From Bdellovibrionales bacterium (lineage in GTDB: Bacteria; Bdellovibrionota; Bdellovibrionia; Bdellovibrionales; UBA1609), in contig JAHBUX010000009.1 in assembly GCA_019637855.1 (NCBI GenBank), positions 62,001 through 126,000 of the forward strand: a stretch of DNA of 64,000 nucleotides, in the 5' to 3' direction. The position numbers and the translations under genes are program-made. Below, in pieces: positions 52,601 through 60,575 of the stretch (positions are counted from its first letter, which is position 1; each line of letters opens with the position of its first letter). A model generated the notes under the pieces. The model did no database searches. It was not told the origin of the DNA and saw nothing but the letters and a program-made list of their open reading frames with translations.

Positions 52601-52843
52601 GAGCTCTTCGATTTGCAAAAGTTCATGTCCGAATTCGAGCGCCAATCGGCGGGCTGGCAGTGGGCGGGCTTTATTGTCTCGCGCGATGAACGAGATCCGC
52701 CAGGCATCGACAGCAACGGCTTAAGGGCAGCACTTGATAACTTTAAGACAAAGTGGAAATGGATCGGCGTAACGCAGATCAACGGAGATGAAGATATTTT
52801 TCGCGGCTTGGGCGAACTCTTCCCGAAAACCTCTGCAAAATAG
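49682..52843 (+). CDS. Exported SpoVR-YeaH (DUF444/VWA) fusion protein
   Basis: The product is 1053 residues; the GTG start overlaps the upstream stop (GTGA). A signal peptide ends SPAWA-ND. Residues 50-500 match SpoVR/YcgB: PTPPHQIIFAPEQQ (PHQI shared with YcgB), YFHVGGHNHVFQ, then VLQFMTANLPPHITGYKREM and FVHEGWATFLMML (HEGWA at 310-314; NEGWATFWHY in YcgB). A Gly/Lys-rich linker near 740-770 leads to a DUF444/YeaH-type VWA domain with MIDAS VDISGSMQG (D883, S885, S887), GGSTEFTPAL and AQWNHYVLFAGDSE. SpoVR and YeaH are separate cytoplasmic proteins elsewhere; here they are fused and exported. Confidence 0.88.
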   Translation: MRTLISLLIALTSVSPAWANDDDAGAARSKFICEEALSVQKGTVRVHGDGLSSAYAEQGQREAEEAREVLNKLGVPTPPHQIIFAPEQQLNVLAATGALPMPHAISGAEIYRALSTGSTMGILEFAQPGGAPLKHSGCATCRSYYSNMTAIRDQRPIYFHVGGHNHVFQRSLLARARNVDPIAASAVMAKDMEEQYKKHGQEPISLFYHYLHAMMELQDFTGGTFDSPDKLTPGASAIQEIKVKKDGGNWDFLTPEKKIKEVPWTKTPSVLQFMTANLPPHITGYKREMLEKYELTVRTYPSVASQKFVHEGWATFLMMLGQKHSNWNSDRDVFDFARIVSGAVGKQLNVQQPYSFGVHGFHHLYMKFKRRPELKGLTELAQDVEFVKYIDGILPTMIDAVFVNMVIDEEFVNRHNLALLRGGTEEELGPIHEKLKARGVPDDQLPNAVIVSKSAERLRKAIMRRVGVKHMPQMVAVNSAITNPFQLNLEQKNLEDAPLEPVSAAQIFFAATQVMEQPVSATILMSSRHFLAEGAKAEGPLTTVPVRMEVRPDGKVRVFKRATLDSQAKGVAEEELPQMAAELEMAIDYYRTDQSFSFSDELVEEDRQRWENMFPRMINEEVAKSATAKMEPLVDYAPAAARAIMLFGELIKNRFNKQMEAAFQGKMKLKFGPQGVRLPMLPMTPHLQYDREHINAVNAALPPAPMDTIDQRLLNMKTALDANVDDGSLLGPVPGASVGDAIKIPGSGSGQGKKKPGQGDEGESDEQEITIPAELYRKLLAMHFDIPNPRMTEGETPMVREIKMGERRDSSEEPLWEKMVADALVKSIVARKAKGESNPFQTTSTAKLIRDGFGLLDEDDYIIRSRREVMIPSFDAVVVVNVDISGSMQGHRLQLTKNAVYNVRELFRAVYPNVKFHYVGFDNKAKEYKESEIWDTYRGGSTEFTPALIETEKILAKYPRAQWNHYVLFAGDSELFDLQKFMSEFERQSAGWQWAGFIVSRDERDPPGIDSNGLRAALDNFKTKWKWIGVTQINGDEDIFRGLGELFPKTSAK

Positions 52844-52850
52844 CCTTCTC

Positions 52851-52882
52851 AGCGCCGATGAAGGACCCAAATCATCGGCGCT
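52851..52882 (+). terminator. Hairpin after SpoVR-YeaH gene
   Basis: Perfect 11-bp arms agcgccgatga (52851-52861) and tcatcggcgct (52872-52882), 8 bases after the stop codon, followed by attcatta. The U-tract is weak, so termination may be partial. The remaining gap 52883-53152 is AT-rich and has no gene. Confidence 0.6.
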
Positions 52883-53152
52883 ATTCATTATCGTGTGAAT
52901 AACGATCCATTATAGAAGGCACAGTGCACCTGAAAACGCGAAAAACTTGCCTGGTTCCAATATTGAACCTCTCTCCGCACTCTCCTATCGCTTTTGAGTA
53001 AAATGATCCACCGCATTTAATAGCTGTTCCTACAATATGAGTGAAAATAATATCCGCTATAAATCTCGGCACACACATATTTATCCGCACACAAGTTGGA
53101 AATGAAAATGCGTTCAGCTACTTCAGATCTCTCACAACAATCAGGGGGAAGC

Positions 53153-56100
53153 GTGCGCGAAAGGATCTGGAAGATGGGGCTATTGGGGTTAGTCCTCTCG
53201 TTCATCATAAGCAGCAACAGCAGTTTCGCAAAAACCGATGTGATCGAAAAGGTCTACACGATCAAAGAAATTGCCGGCATGGATCTCGACGAGCTTTTTT
53301 CTTTGGGCGAAGAGTTCAATGCCCCTTTGATTCGCGTCAATAAACTCATGAAACGCACAGACAATGAAAATGCAGACATCGCGGCGATTGTCGCACTGGC
53401 GCGCTTTCCCATTCAGGAGTCGCAACTCACGCTGTACGCCTTACTTCGCTCCGAGTTCAAAAAGGGCGAGGGCCTCGGTAAGGTGGAGATGCTACCGGAA
53501 GTGATCACCGCTGCGTTGGACACCTTGAAAGCCTTCGGTACGGGCCAACCGAACGACCTCTTCGACGAGTTGCTCGAGGTGCGCGAAGAGGCCACAAAGC
53601 GCCTTAAAGGCGACGACGGCGAAATCGTCGCCGCCATGATCGATGAGGTCTTGGATGTCATCGGCAAGCGCAAAGACCGTTTAATCCATCTGAACGATCG
53701 TATCTCCGCGCGCAAAAAGCAAATGATGCAGACGAACGAGCGCTTGAAACGCATCCAAGATTGGATGGAGAAACACTACAAGGGCCAGCCAGAAATCGTC
53801 GAAGGCTTTTTAGATCTGGAGTGGCGGCGCGCGCTCTACGGCAAAACCCGCAACAAGCCGGATGCCATCTACATGATGGGGCTACCCGGAACTGGGAAAG
53901 ACACAGGCGCTGAGGTCTTCACCGACGCGATCCATGGTTATAAGGGCGCTCATAAGACACATCTTTTCCGCATGCCTCTGATGAAGTCCAAAGCGGACAC
54001 CTGGCAGGTTTTCGGCTCGGCCACCGGTTACGTTGGCTCGGAATCCTTCCCGCCATTCCTGGCTTTCTTGGTGCAACACTCCGGCGGCAAATACAAACTT
54101 GAAAAAAAGCAAAACAGCCGCGGCGAAGACACCTTTTTCGTAGTCGAAAACACCTCTTACAGTGGCGAGACGTTAGAAGGTTACTTTTCACCTGAAAGCG
54201 CCGTGGTTTTCGTCAACGAATTCCACAACTGGTCTAAGCAACTCAAAGATGATGTCATCAAACAAGCACTCGAAAAAGGCTTGTTCCATATCAATAACCC
54301 CAATGGCGGGCTTTCTGAGATTTCCGTGCCCGTACGCTTTGTTCTGGCCTCCAACGAAGGCATTCGCCTACTCACTTCACGTGAAGCCAATGGTCAGCGC
54401 CATGGCAAACAAATGACCTACGAACATATTCTCAACAAATGGGAAGTGAATCATAATAACAAGCCAGCACTGAAAAATGAGATCTTGGCCACTAATGGCA
54501 GTCGCAATAGTTCCGTAAACGGTGAAGGCGCGCCCGGCATCTCGGAAGAACTGCTTAATCGCATCCCTGATCGTTTTATCTTCTTGCTGCGCCCACTTTC
54601 GCCAGCCGACCTAAAAGACATCGCTGAACTTGGTTTGGTCGAGCTCTCTAAGAGCATCTCTGATGAGAGCGGCGTTCTCGGCAAAGTGAAACTGGCCTGG
54701 TCGCGTAACCTAATCGACCTTATTCAAGAGTATGATTATCTGGCCGAAGAGAATGCGCGCCCGATCCTCGGCCACCTCGGCACCATGGTCGAAGATCCTC
54801 TGATCGATGCGATTAAATCCGGCAAACTAAAGAATCTTCCGAACGGCACCACGGTCGAGTTGGATGTGAAGTTGAACGCCGACAAGACCCGCAGCCTGAT
54901 CTTCACGGTGAACAAAGGCAAGGGGGCTACCGAGCAGTTCGAACAACAGATTCGCCAAACGCTGAAGGATATCCCGAAGGAAGCCATCAGCGATTCACGC
55001 ATCGATCAATTGAGCGGCCTGGAAGAAGCCCTGAGCAGTGTGGTTTTCGGTATCGACCCGATCTTGAAGCGCCTTTCGCAGAGAGTGATCAGCATTCAAA
55101 ACGAAGCCGGCGGCAACAATGCCCGACCGGTGAACGTGATGATGCTTACCGGGCTATCTTCCACGGGTAAGACAGAAACTGCAAAACAGTTGTCACGTCT
55201 GATGTCGGGCTCAAACGACGAGTTGCTGACATTTGACTTCAGCAATATCCAAACGCTATCGGCCTTCCAGGAAAAAATCTTGGGCTTGAAAGACGGGCTC
55301 GGCAATCCGATCCCTTCTGAGTTCATGAAGTATTACGATCGCAACAATGGTTGCGTGACCGTGGCCTTTGATGAATTGGCCAACGTGCAAAGTGAAGTTC
55401 TGCTGAAGACGCTCTATGATTTCTTCCGCGAGCCTGTGGTCGGAACGTTTTCTGACGGCAAACCGCGCGGCATGGGCTGCGTAACGGTGATCATCACCGG
55501 TAATGCAGGCCAAGAGCTCTACACTCAAGTGCCCAGCTCTATTCCTATGGAAGCGCAGATGCACGCTTGGAGCGAAATCTTCAAACGCACAGCCAACGAT
55601 CCGGCCTTACAACGCCGTGTGCTTGAAAAGACCTATCCAGGCCCTCTGGTGAATCGCATCGGCATGAACAATATCTTCTTCGTGCCGCCGCACACTTATA
55701 AGTCGTTACGCCAGCTGGCTCAGCTGAAGCTGCACTTGGCACTAGAACGGCTTGCGGACACCAATGGTCGCCGCGGTTGGAACATCACCTTTCCGACGAC
55801 AGAAGAATACAAAGGATTTGTCACCAACGTGATCAATGAAGGCTTTGATCTGCGGGCACAAGGGGCCTCGATCGACTCATTTATTCGCGATGATTTCGAA
55901 GAGCCGGTCAAATACCTGTTGCTGCGCCACAAAGTCCCATCGGGCAGCCACGTGGTTCTTAAGTTTAGGAACATGACGGATAACCATGATAACGAAAACC
56001 CCGGCTATATCACCTACGACGTGTACGTCGATGGCCAAAGCGAGCCCTTAGAGTATCAAATCCGGCGCCCTTATAAAAATATGCCGATGGAAAAGGACGA

Positions 56101-56983
56101 GTCGGGCCAGATCTTCACAGCCTATCACGAGGCCGGCCATAGTCTGGTGCGTGAGGCCTTGAACGACGGCGTCTATGAACCCTACGCCATATCGATCATT
56201 CCTGGCGTCACCATGATTGGTGCGGATTGGATCTACTATGACGGTATCGCCAAGCACAGCCAACGCAAAGAAGTGGCTCTAACCCGTGACTGGGTGATCC
56301 GCGAGATCGCGGCCCTCGCCGCAGGTGAAACCGCAGAACGCCTGGCCTCACGTGGTGAGAATCACACAGCTGGCAAAGAGAACGACTTCGCGCGGGCGAG
56401 TCGTTTAGCGAAGAACGCCATCTTACGTTACGGTCTCTCGGGCGCTTGGGGTGTACACTCCGTACCCACCGATCAAACGGAGGAAAAGTACTTGGACAGC
56501 CTGTCACAAGAGCGTCGCAATATCTTGGAGAAAGAAGTTGCGGCCATGGTGAACGAAGGCCGTGACCTGGCCCAGCAGACTCTGGAAGCGAATTTGGCCG
56601 CACTCGGCGAGCTGGCCGTGGCCTTGGCAGAAAAAGGCACGTTGGAAAAAGACGATTTGGCCAAGTTCTATAAAGAGCATACGCTGATCAATCCGCGCCA
56701 GAGCTCAAGACTCGCGCGCACTATCAACCGCGTACGCACCAAGATCAATCAGCTCAAGCACCCGCGCCGCAGCCACCAGGTGAACGCCGAAGTGCACCCG
56801 GCCTTCCCACAACCCAGACAGATTGCGGACATTGATCAAATGGCGGAAGAGGCCAAACACCAGCAGTTCGAAGAAGTGGCCTTGCCGGATAAACTACCGG
56901 TAGGAACCAACGCTCATTATGACCGTGCTCATTCAGTTGTGGACGTTGAGAGCTGTGAAGGCGCTTTAGCGCAAGCGATCTAA
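53153..56983 (+). CDS. Exported double-AAA+ protein fused to FtsH-type M41 peptidase
   Basis: The product is 1276 residues from the GTG at 53153, preceded by AGGGGGA; the frame runs further to 53096, but the signal peptide (core MGLLGLVLSFIISSNSS, site SSFA-KT) fits the later start. AAA module 1 has Walker A GLPGTGKD (243-250) and FVNEFHNW as Walker B. AAA module 2 is Clp-D2-like, with GLSSTGKT (667-674), VAFDELAN and ITGNAG. A Peptidase_M41 domain follows, with AYHEAGHSLV (H992, E993, H996) and the third zinc ligand D1078 in ENDFARAS. FtsH has this peptidase after one AAA module with membrane helices; this order with two AAA modules and export is unusual. Confidence 0.85.
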   Translation: MRERIWKMGLLGLVLSFIISSNSSFAKTDVIEKVYTIKEIAGMDLDELFSLGEEFNAPLIRVNKLMKRTDNENADIAAIVALARFPIQESQLTLYALLRSEFKKGEGLGKVEMLPEVITAALDTLKAFGTGQPNDLFDELLEVREEATKRLKGDDGEIVAAMIDEVLDVIGKRKDRLIHLNDRISARKKQMMQTNERLKRIQDWMEKHYKGQPEIVEGFLDLEWRRALYGKTRNKPDAIYMMGLPGTGKDTGAEVFTDAIHGYKGAHKTHLFRMPLMKSKADTWQVFGSATGYVGSESFPPFLAFLVQHSGGKYKLEKKQNSRGEDTFFVVENTSYSGETLEGYFSPESAVVFVNEFHNWSKQLKDDVIKQALEKGLFHINNPNGGLSEISVPVRFVLASNEGIRLLTSREANGQRHGKQMTYEHILNKWEVNHNNKPALKNEILATNGSRNSSVNGEGAPGISEELLNRIPDRFIFLLRPLSPADLKDIAELGLVELSKSISDESGVLGKVKLAWSRNLIDLIQEYDYLAEENARPILGHLGTMVEDPLIDAIKSGKLKNLPNGTTVELDVKLNADKTRSLIFTVNKGKGATEQFEQQIRQTLKDIPKEAISDSRIDQLSGLEEALSSVVFGIDPILKRLSQRVISIQNEAGGNNARPVNVMMLTGLSSTGKTETAKQLSRLMSGSNDELLTFDFSNIQTLSAFQEKILGLKDGLGNPIPSEFMKYYDRNNGCVTVAFDELANVQSEVLLKTLYDFFREPVVGTFSDGKPRGMGCVTVIITGNAGQELYTQVPSSIPMEAQMHAWSEIFKRTANDPALQRRVLEKTYPGPLVNRIGMNNIFFVPPHTYKSLRQLAQLKLHLALERLADTNGRRGWNITFPTTEEYKGFVTNVINEGFDLRAQGASIDSFIRDDFEEPVKYLLLRHKVPSGSHVVLKFRNMTDNHDNENPGYITYDVYVDGQSEPLEYQIRRPYKNMPMEKDESGQIFTAYHEAGHSLVREALNDGVYEPYAISIIPGVTMIGADWIYYDGIAKHSQRKEVALTRDWVIREIAALAAGETAERLASRGENHTAGKENDFARASRLAKNAILRYGLSGAWGVHSVPTDQTEEKYLDSLSQERRNILEKEVAAMVNEGRDLAQQTLEANLAALGELAVALAEKGTLEKDDLAKFYKEHTLINPRQSSRLARTINRVRTKINQLKHPRRSHQVNAEVHPAFPQPRQIADIDQMAEEAKHQQFEEVALPDKLPVGTNAHYDRAHSVVDVESCEGALAQAI

Positions 56984-56990
56984 AGTTTCC

Positions 56991-57028
56991 CAAAAGAAAA
57001 AAGCCGGGCTGGTGGGGACCAGCCGGCT
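56991..57028 (-). terminator. Terminator of small secreted-protein gene
   Basis: On the minus strand, agccggctggt pairs with accagcccggct (one bulge) and runs into ttttttctttt (plus-strand 56991-57002 is A-rich). It lies about 50 bases after the stop of the gene at 57080 and just past the convergent exported cluster. Confidence 0.7.
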
Positions 57029-57079
57029 CGAGTGGGGGTCATCCATAGGGGGTATGGGGGGTCTATGGAATCTTTAAAT

Positions 57080-57400
57080 TTACAAACCAAGTGTCTTTAA
57101 ATCGACGACCTGAGCATCGCTAACGCTGTCAAAGCGGCGATCCACAACGGTGGGAGTTTGGCCGACGCCGATCTCCACGTCGATAAAGTCGATGACCTTA
57201 TTCTTGTCATCTTTTTTGGCCACAACCTGCTTCTCTGAAGCTGGGGCGGCGACTTCCTTCTGCAATTCGTTCTTCACCATATTGTTCTCATCGATCATTT
57301 TATTGAAATCGATGCGAACAGCTTTTTTGCCTTCCGAGAAAGCGGTGGAGCTGAACACAGCTGCCATCACCAAGGCGATGATTTGAATCTGATGTTTCAT
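57080..57400 (-). CDS. Small secreted protein, unknown function
   Basis: The product is 106 residues from the ATG at 57400, with GGAG 8 bases upstream; a longer open frame to 57604 is not used because the signal peptide (residues 1-22, ending STAFS-EG) starts here. The mature part is short and highly charged (KKDDKNKVIDFIDVEIGV) with no Cys. No family is recognised. A good terminator follows. The gap 57401-57655 holds an inverted repeat (see 57545) and no gene I can support. Confidence 0.65.
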   Translation of the reverse strand: MKHQIQIIALVMAAVFSSTAFSEGKKAVRIDFNKMIDENNMVKNELQKEVAAPASEKQVVAKKDDKNKVIDFIDVEIGVGQTPTVVDRRFDSVSDAQVVDLKTLGL

Positions 57401-57544
57401 ATGTGCAACTCCTTTTCTTAAAGTTCTGCTTTGGAGTATTGCAGCGGCCGTGCCACGCACGCTGCTGGATATTTTGAGAGCATAGGCGCCGGATCTGAAC
57501 AAAGGTTGAACACGGGGATTGCCACTTTGGGCAGGTGGGGTTTG

Positions 57545-57581
57545 ACCATACAGTTGTAGCCACAAGCTACAACTGTATGGT
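57545..57581. repeat. 16-bp perfect inverted repeat
   Basis: accatacagttgtagc (57545-57560) and gctacaactgtatggt (57566-57581) are perfect reverse complements around the loop cacaa. On the plus strand ttctgg follows. It lies upstream of the small secreted-protein gene and about 75 bases from repeat copy 2. A further small hairpin, gtctca/tgagac (57641-57655), directly abuts that repeat. Function unknown: terminator or regulator site. Confidence 0.6.
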
Positions 57582-57655
57582 TTCTGGTTGCTGGACCTGA
57601 GCAAGGGCTCTCTGGATAGCCCCCATAATTGAAAACACCCGTCTCAAAATGAGAC

Positions 57656-57846
57656 AAGAGCTGGCCTACTTGCCTGTGGTTTTGTCCTCGATATATCGAG
57701 AGGGAAACTAGGCTGCCGGAGGCAATATTGTCCGAGAGTTTCGGACGAAAAGGTGAAGGCCCTTGCTAAGACCCATAAAAAACTTTGGAATCGACGTCCG
57801 GTTGGCGGACATGCATCCGCCAACCACACAGTGGTCAGCCAGATCT
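57656..57846. repeat. 191-bp dispersed repeat, copy 2
   Basis: Matches 5604-5794 at 189 of 191 positions, same orientation. The two differences are gtcctcg for gtcttcg and aagaccc for aaggccc. The right end stops exactly at base 57846, one base before the stop codon (57847-57849) of the outer-membrane protein gene, as copy 1 abuts the stop codon of its neighbour. The differences lie outside the largest hairpin stems. Confidence 0.85.
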
Positions 57847-58668
57847 CTAAAACCAATAGAAAACCGTAGCCCCGGCTTCCATGGAGAAAATCGATTGGTT
57901 AAAAAACTCTCCGGCGCGCAACTCAAACGCCGAAGACCAGTTCTCTCCGTGCATAAACTGCAGCCCTGTCATAGCATGCAGACCCACATACAAAGGCAAG
58001 TCCTCTGATGTGGTCGGCAGATCTAGTGAACCAAGACGGATTTTGATCTTTGTGGCCCGATCAACCTCGCCCCCTATTCCGACATAGAAGGGGGCGAAAC
58101 GCTTTAGCGGATTAAACGCCCTTTGCACGCCAAAGGACATCATGGTGTGCTCTACTTGCAGATCCTGTTGCACCGAACCGGGAATGTCTTTGACCGCCGT
58201 CGCTTTGTAGCGAGTCAAGCGCGTGCCGGCGAAAAAACGCCAGAAATTTTTGCGCGCCACCTGTACCCAGAAAAGGCCAGAAACCATCTGACTCTTATAG
58301 TTGCTGGTGGTGTATTCCACCTGATCTTCCGTGTGAAAGCTTTTGCCCTTTTGATCTAAACTTGAAATTAGCGGGCCAGCACCAATGGCCCACCCGTCTT
58401 GCGCATACAGGTCGACCGCCCTTTTGCCATAGAGCTCGGCACTCAGCACATAGCCGCCATAGATCTTGCCAGAACGCTTAAGGCGGATCCGGGTGTACTC
58501 TCCTTCGACCTTGCCAATAGCTACCCGCTCGCCGCGCGTAAGCAGAAAGATTTGGGCGTAGCCGTCGCCCGGGCCCTTGCGAACCGCAATGCTGCCTGGG
58601 GACTCAAGAATGGAGGGGGCGGCCGGGGCTTGCGACCACACAAGAAACAGGGCCAGAATCCAATGCAT
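57847..58668 (-). CDS. SH3-like plus beta-barrel outer-membrane protein
   Basis: The product is 273 residues. A signal peptide (1-17) precedes a bacterial SH3-like segment (about 22-80: GSIAVRKGPGDGYAQIFLLTRGERV). The rest looks like alternating amphipathic strands (LFWVQVARKNFWRFFAGTRL, PFYVGIGGEVDRATKIK, WSSAFELRAGEFF) ending in an aromatic, FYWF, the typical C-terminal signal of outer-membrane barrels recognised by BAM. The specific role is unknown. The stop codon is adjacent to repeat copy 2. Confidence 0.65.
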   Translation of the reverse strand: MHWILALFLVWSQAPAAPSILESPGSIAVRKGPGDGYAQIFLLTRGERVAIGKVEGEYTRIRLKRSGKIYGGYVLSAELYGKRAVDLYAQDGWAIGAGPLISSLDQKGKSFHTEDQVEYTTSNYKSQMVSGLFWVQVARKNFWRFFAGTRLTRYKATAVKDIPGSVQQDLQVEHTMMSFGVQRAFNPLKRFAPFYVGIGGEVDRATKIKIRLGSLDLPTTSEDLPLYVGLHAMTGLQFMHGENWSSAFELRAGEFFNQSIFSMEAGATVFYWF

Positions 58669-58721
58669 ACCCTATGTTAGGAGACATTTACGCGTAGAAC
58701 AAATGCGGCGCGGATAGGGTC

Positions 58722-58751
58722 TTGACTGCATCGCGCCATAAAGCATAGATT
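58722..58751 (+). promoter_or_regulatory. Candidate promoter of the yceD-rpmF-fab operon
   Basis: TTGACT (58722-58727) and TAGATT (58746-58751) with an 18-base spacer. The yceD ATG is at 58761, so the predicted transcript would start about 3 bases before it, suggesting a near-leaderless mRNA. No strong Shine-Dalgarno precedes that ATG, in keeping with this. Confidence 0.4.
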
Positions 58752-58760
58752 CTGCGGGCT

Positions 58761-59342
58761 ATGAAACTACGCTTGAATCCCACTGAAATTGTTTTGAAAG
58801 ACCTGCCCCCAGAGGGCCGCAACTTTGAATTCACCCAAGAATCCGGTGAGTTAAACGACGCCCTTAAGGATTTAATTGGCTTGAATGCCTATGATCTGAA
58901 ATTCCACCTATCCCCCATGGGGAACACCTTTGATCTGAAAGGGCACCTGTCAACCAAGATGGATCTGCAGTGCTCTTTGTGCGCCGAGGACTACAAGCAG
59001 CCGGTCGAGCTCAACTTACACGAATATATAGTCATCGAGCGTGCGCTCGGAAAGAACGATCAAGGCGCCAAGTCCAATCACGCGCACGAGTGGGAGTCTG
59101 GCGGACCGGATTACATCGTGCTCAATAACGACACGTTTAATGTGGGTGAATACGTGCACGAAGCCATCGGCCTAGCCGAACCTATTCGTCCTCTGTGTGC
59201 GCCCGAGAAGCCTGAAGGCTGCGCGAATGCAGGCCAACGCATAGAGCGTGAGTGGCTGTCTTTCAACGATGAGAAAAACCCCAAGTCAGAGATCCGCGCC
59301 AATCCCTTTCAAGTGCTGGAAAAACTCAAATTAAAGAGTTGA
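58761..59342 (+). CDS. yceD: YceD (DUF177) family protein
   Basis: The product is 193 residues of the YceD/DUF177 family, encoded almost universally next to rpmF and linked to ribosome or 23S rRNA biogenesis. Family features: LKFHLSPMGNTFDLKGHL, the Cys pair in MDLQCSLCAEDYKQP and YVHEAIGLAEPIRPLC, with a further Cys in EGCANAGQR. It is followed by rpmF after 55 bases. Confidence 0.88.
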   Translation: MKLRLNPTEIVLKDLPPEGRNFEFTQESGELNDALKDLIGLNAYDLKFHLSPMGNTFDLKGHLSTKMDLQCSLCAEDYKQPVELNLHEYIVIERALGKNDQGAKSNHAHEWESGGPDYIVLNNDTFNVGEYVHEAIGLAEPIRPLCAPEKPEGCANAGQRIEREWLSFNDEKNPKSEIRANPFQVLEKLKLKS

Positions 59343-59397
59343 TTTCGCTGGCTTTATAGATGATCTTTGGCGCTTTCGAACATTATTAAGGTGATGT

Positions 59398-59577
59398 ATG
59401 CCAACTCCGAAGAAGAAAACCTCGCGTTCCCGCCGTAACATGCGCCGCTCGCATGATTTCCTGACGGTTCCGGGTGTGCAAGCTTGCCCCAACTGCGGCG
59501 CTCTTGCAAAACCGCACCACGTCTGCGCCTCCTGCGGTTACTACAAAGGTCGCGAAGTCGTAACGGCTCAAGCATAA
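59398..59577 (+). CDS. rpmF: 50S ribosomal protein L32
   Basis: The product is 59 residues, [20 protein letters not shown] at the start, then a zinc ribbon with CPNC and CASC Cys pairs. L32 is a component of the large subunit. Its length and the MPxPKKKTS start are standard. fabH follows 3 bases later, but plsX, which usually sits between rpmF and fabH, is absent here. Confidence 0.96.
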   Translation: MPTPKKKTSRSRRNMRRSHDFLTVPGVQACPNCGALAKPHHVCASCGYYKGREVVTAQA

Positions 59578-59580
59578 GCC

Positions 59581-60573
59581 ATGACACAATATAGATCGCG
59601 GATCGCGGGCACTGGCTCCTTCTTACCCGAAAAGCGTCTATCCAATCACGATCTCGAAAAGATGGTCGAAACCAGTGATGCTTGGATTGTCGAGCGCACT
59701 GGAATTCGTTATCGCCATTTGGCTGAAGACGGCGTCAACACCAGCGACTTAGCTTTGCAAGCCGCTCGTAAAGCATTGGACGAAGCCAAGCTCGCGCCCA
59801 CCGATCTGGACATGATCTTGGTGGCCACAGTTTCCCCCGATATGCCAATGCCCAATACCGCCTGCATTTTGCAGCACAAACTGGGCGCGCGCGATTGTAT
59901 GGCTGTCGATATTTCCGCGGCTTGCACAGGCTTTGTTTATGGCCTAACCATTGCCGATCAATTCATCCGCACCGGCATGTACAAAAACATTCTGGTGGTC
60001 GGTGCGGAGATCTTGCATCGCTACGTAAATTACAAAGAGCGTGAAACCTGCATCCTGTTTGGTGATGCTGCTGGCGCTGCGGTCCTGACTCGCGCCAAAG
60101 ATAACGAGGACTCCAAAATCTGGAGCTCGCATCTGCATGCGGACGGCACCATTTCGGATTTGTTTGTATTGCAAGCCGGTGGCTCAGCCATCCCCTTCTC
60201 GCAGCGTGTGCTCGATGAAAATCTCCAGTACGTAAAGATGAAGGGCCGCGAGATCTTTAAGCATGCTGTGCGCACCATGTCCAATGCCTGCGACGAAGCT
60301 CTCGCACACAATGACTTGAAAGCCGAAGACGTGAATTGGATCATCCCGCATCAAGCCAACCTACGTATCATCGAAGCCGTGGCTAAGCACTTCGGTGCGC
60401 CGATGGAAAAGGTCGTGGTTGAGATCGCGGAGATGGGAAACACCTCTGCCGCTACCATCATTGTGGCACTAGACAAAGCCATTCGTGACGGACGCATTCA
60501 GCGCGGTCACAATGTGCTACTCACGGCGTTCGGCGCTGGAATCACCAGCGGCTCTCTTTTACTGAGGTACTAA
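59581..60573 (+). CDS. fabH: 3-oxoacyl-ACP synthase III
   Basis: Starts fatty-acid synthesis by condensing acetyl- or branched acyl-CoA with malonyl-ACP. The 330-residue product has the catalytic Cys in ISAACTGFVYGL, His in WIIPHQANLRI and Asn in MGNTSAATI. The start ATG lies 3 bases after the rpmF stop. First enzyme of the fab operon. Acyl-CoA preference cannot be read with confidence. Confidence 0.97.
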   Translation: MTQYRSRIAGTGSFLPEKRLSNHDLEKMVETSDAWIVERTGIRYRHLAEDGVNTSDLALQAARKALDEAKLAPTDLDMILVATVSPDMPMPNTACILQHKLGARDCMAVDISAACTGFVYGLTIADQFIRTGMYKNILVVGAEILHRYVNYKERETCILFGDAAGAAVLTRAKDNEDSKIWSSHLHADGTISDLFVLQAGGSAIPFSQRVLDENLQYVKMKGREIFKHAVRTMSNACDEALAHNDLKAEDVNWIIPHQANLRIIEAVAKHFGAPMEKVVVEIAEMGNTSAATIIVALDKAIRDGRIQRGHNVLLTAFGAGITSGSLLLRY

Positions 60574-60575
60574 AT

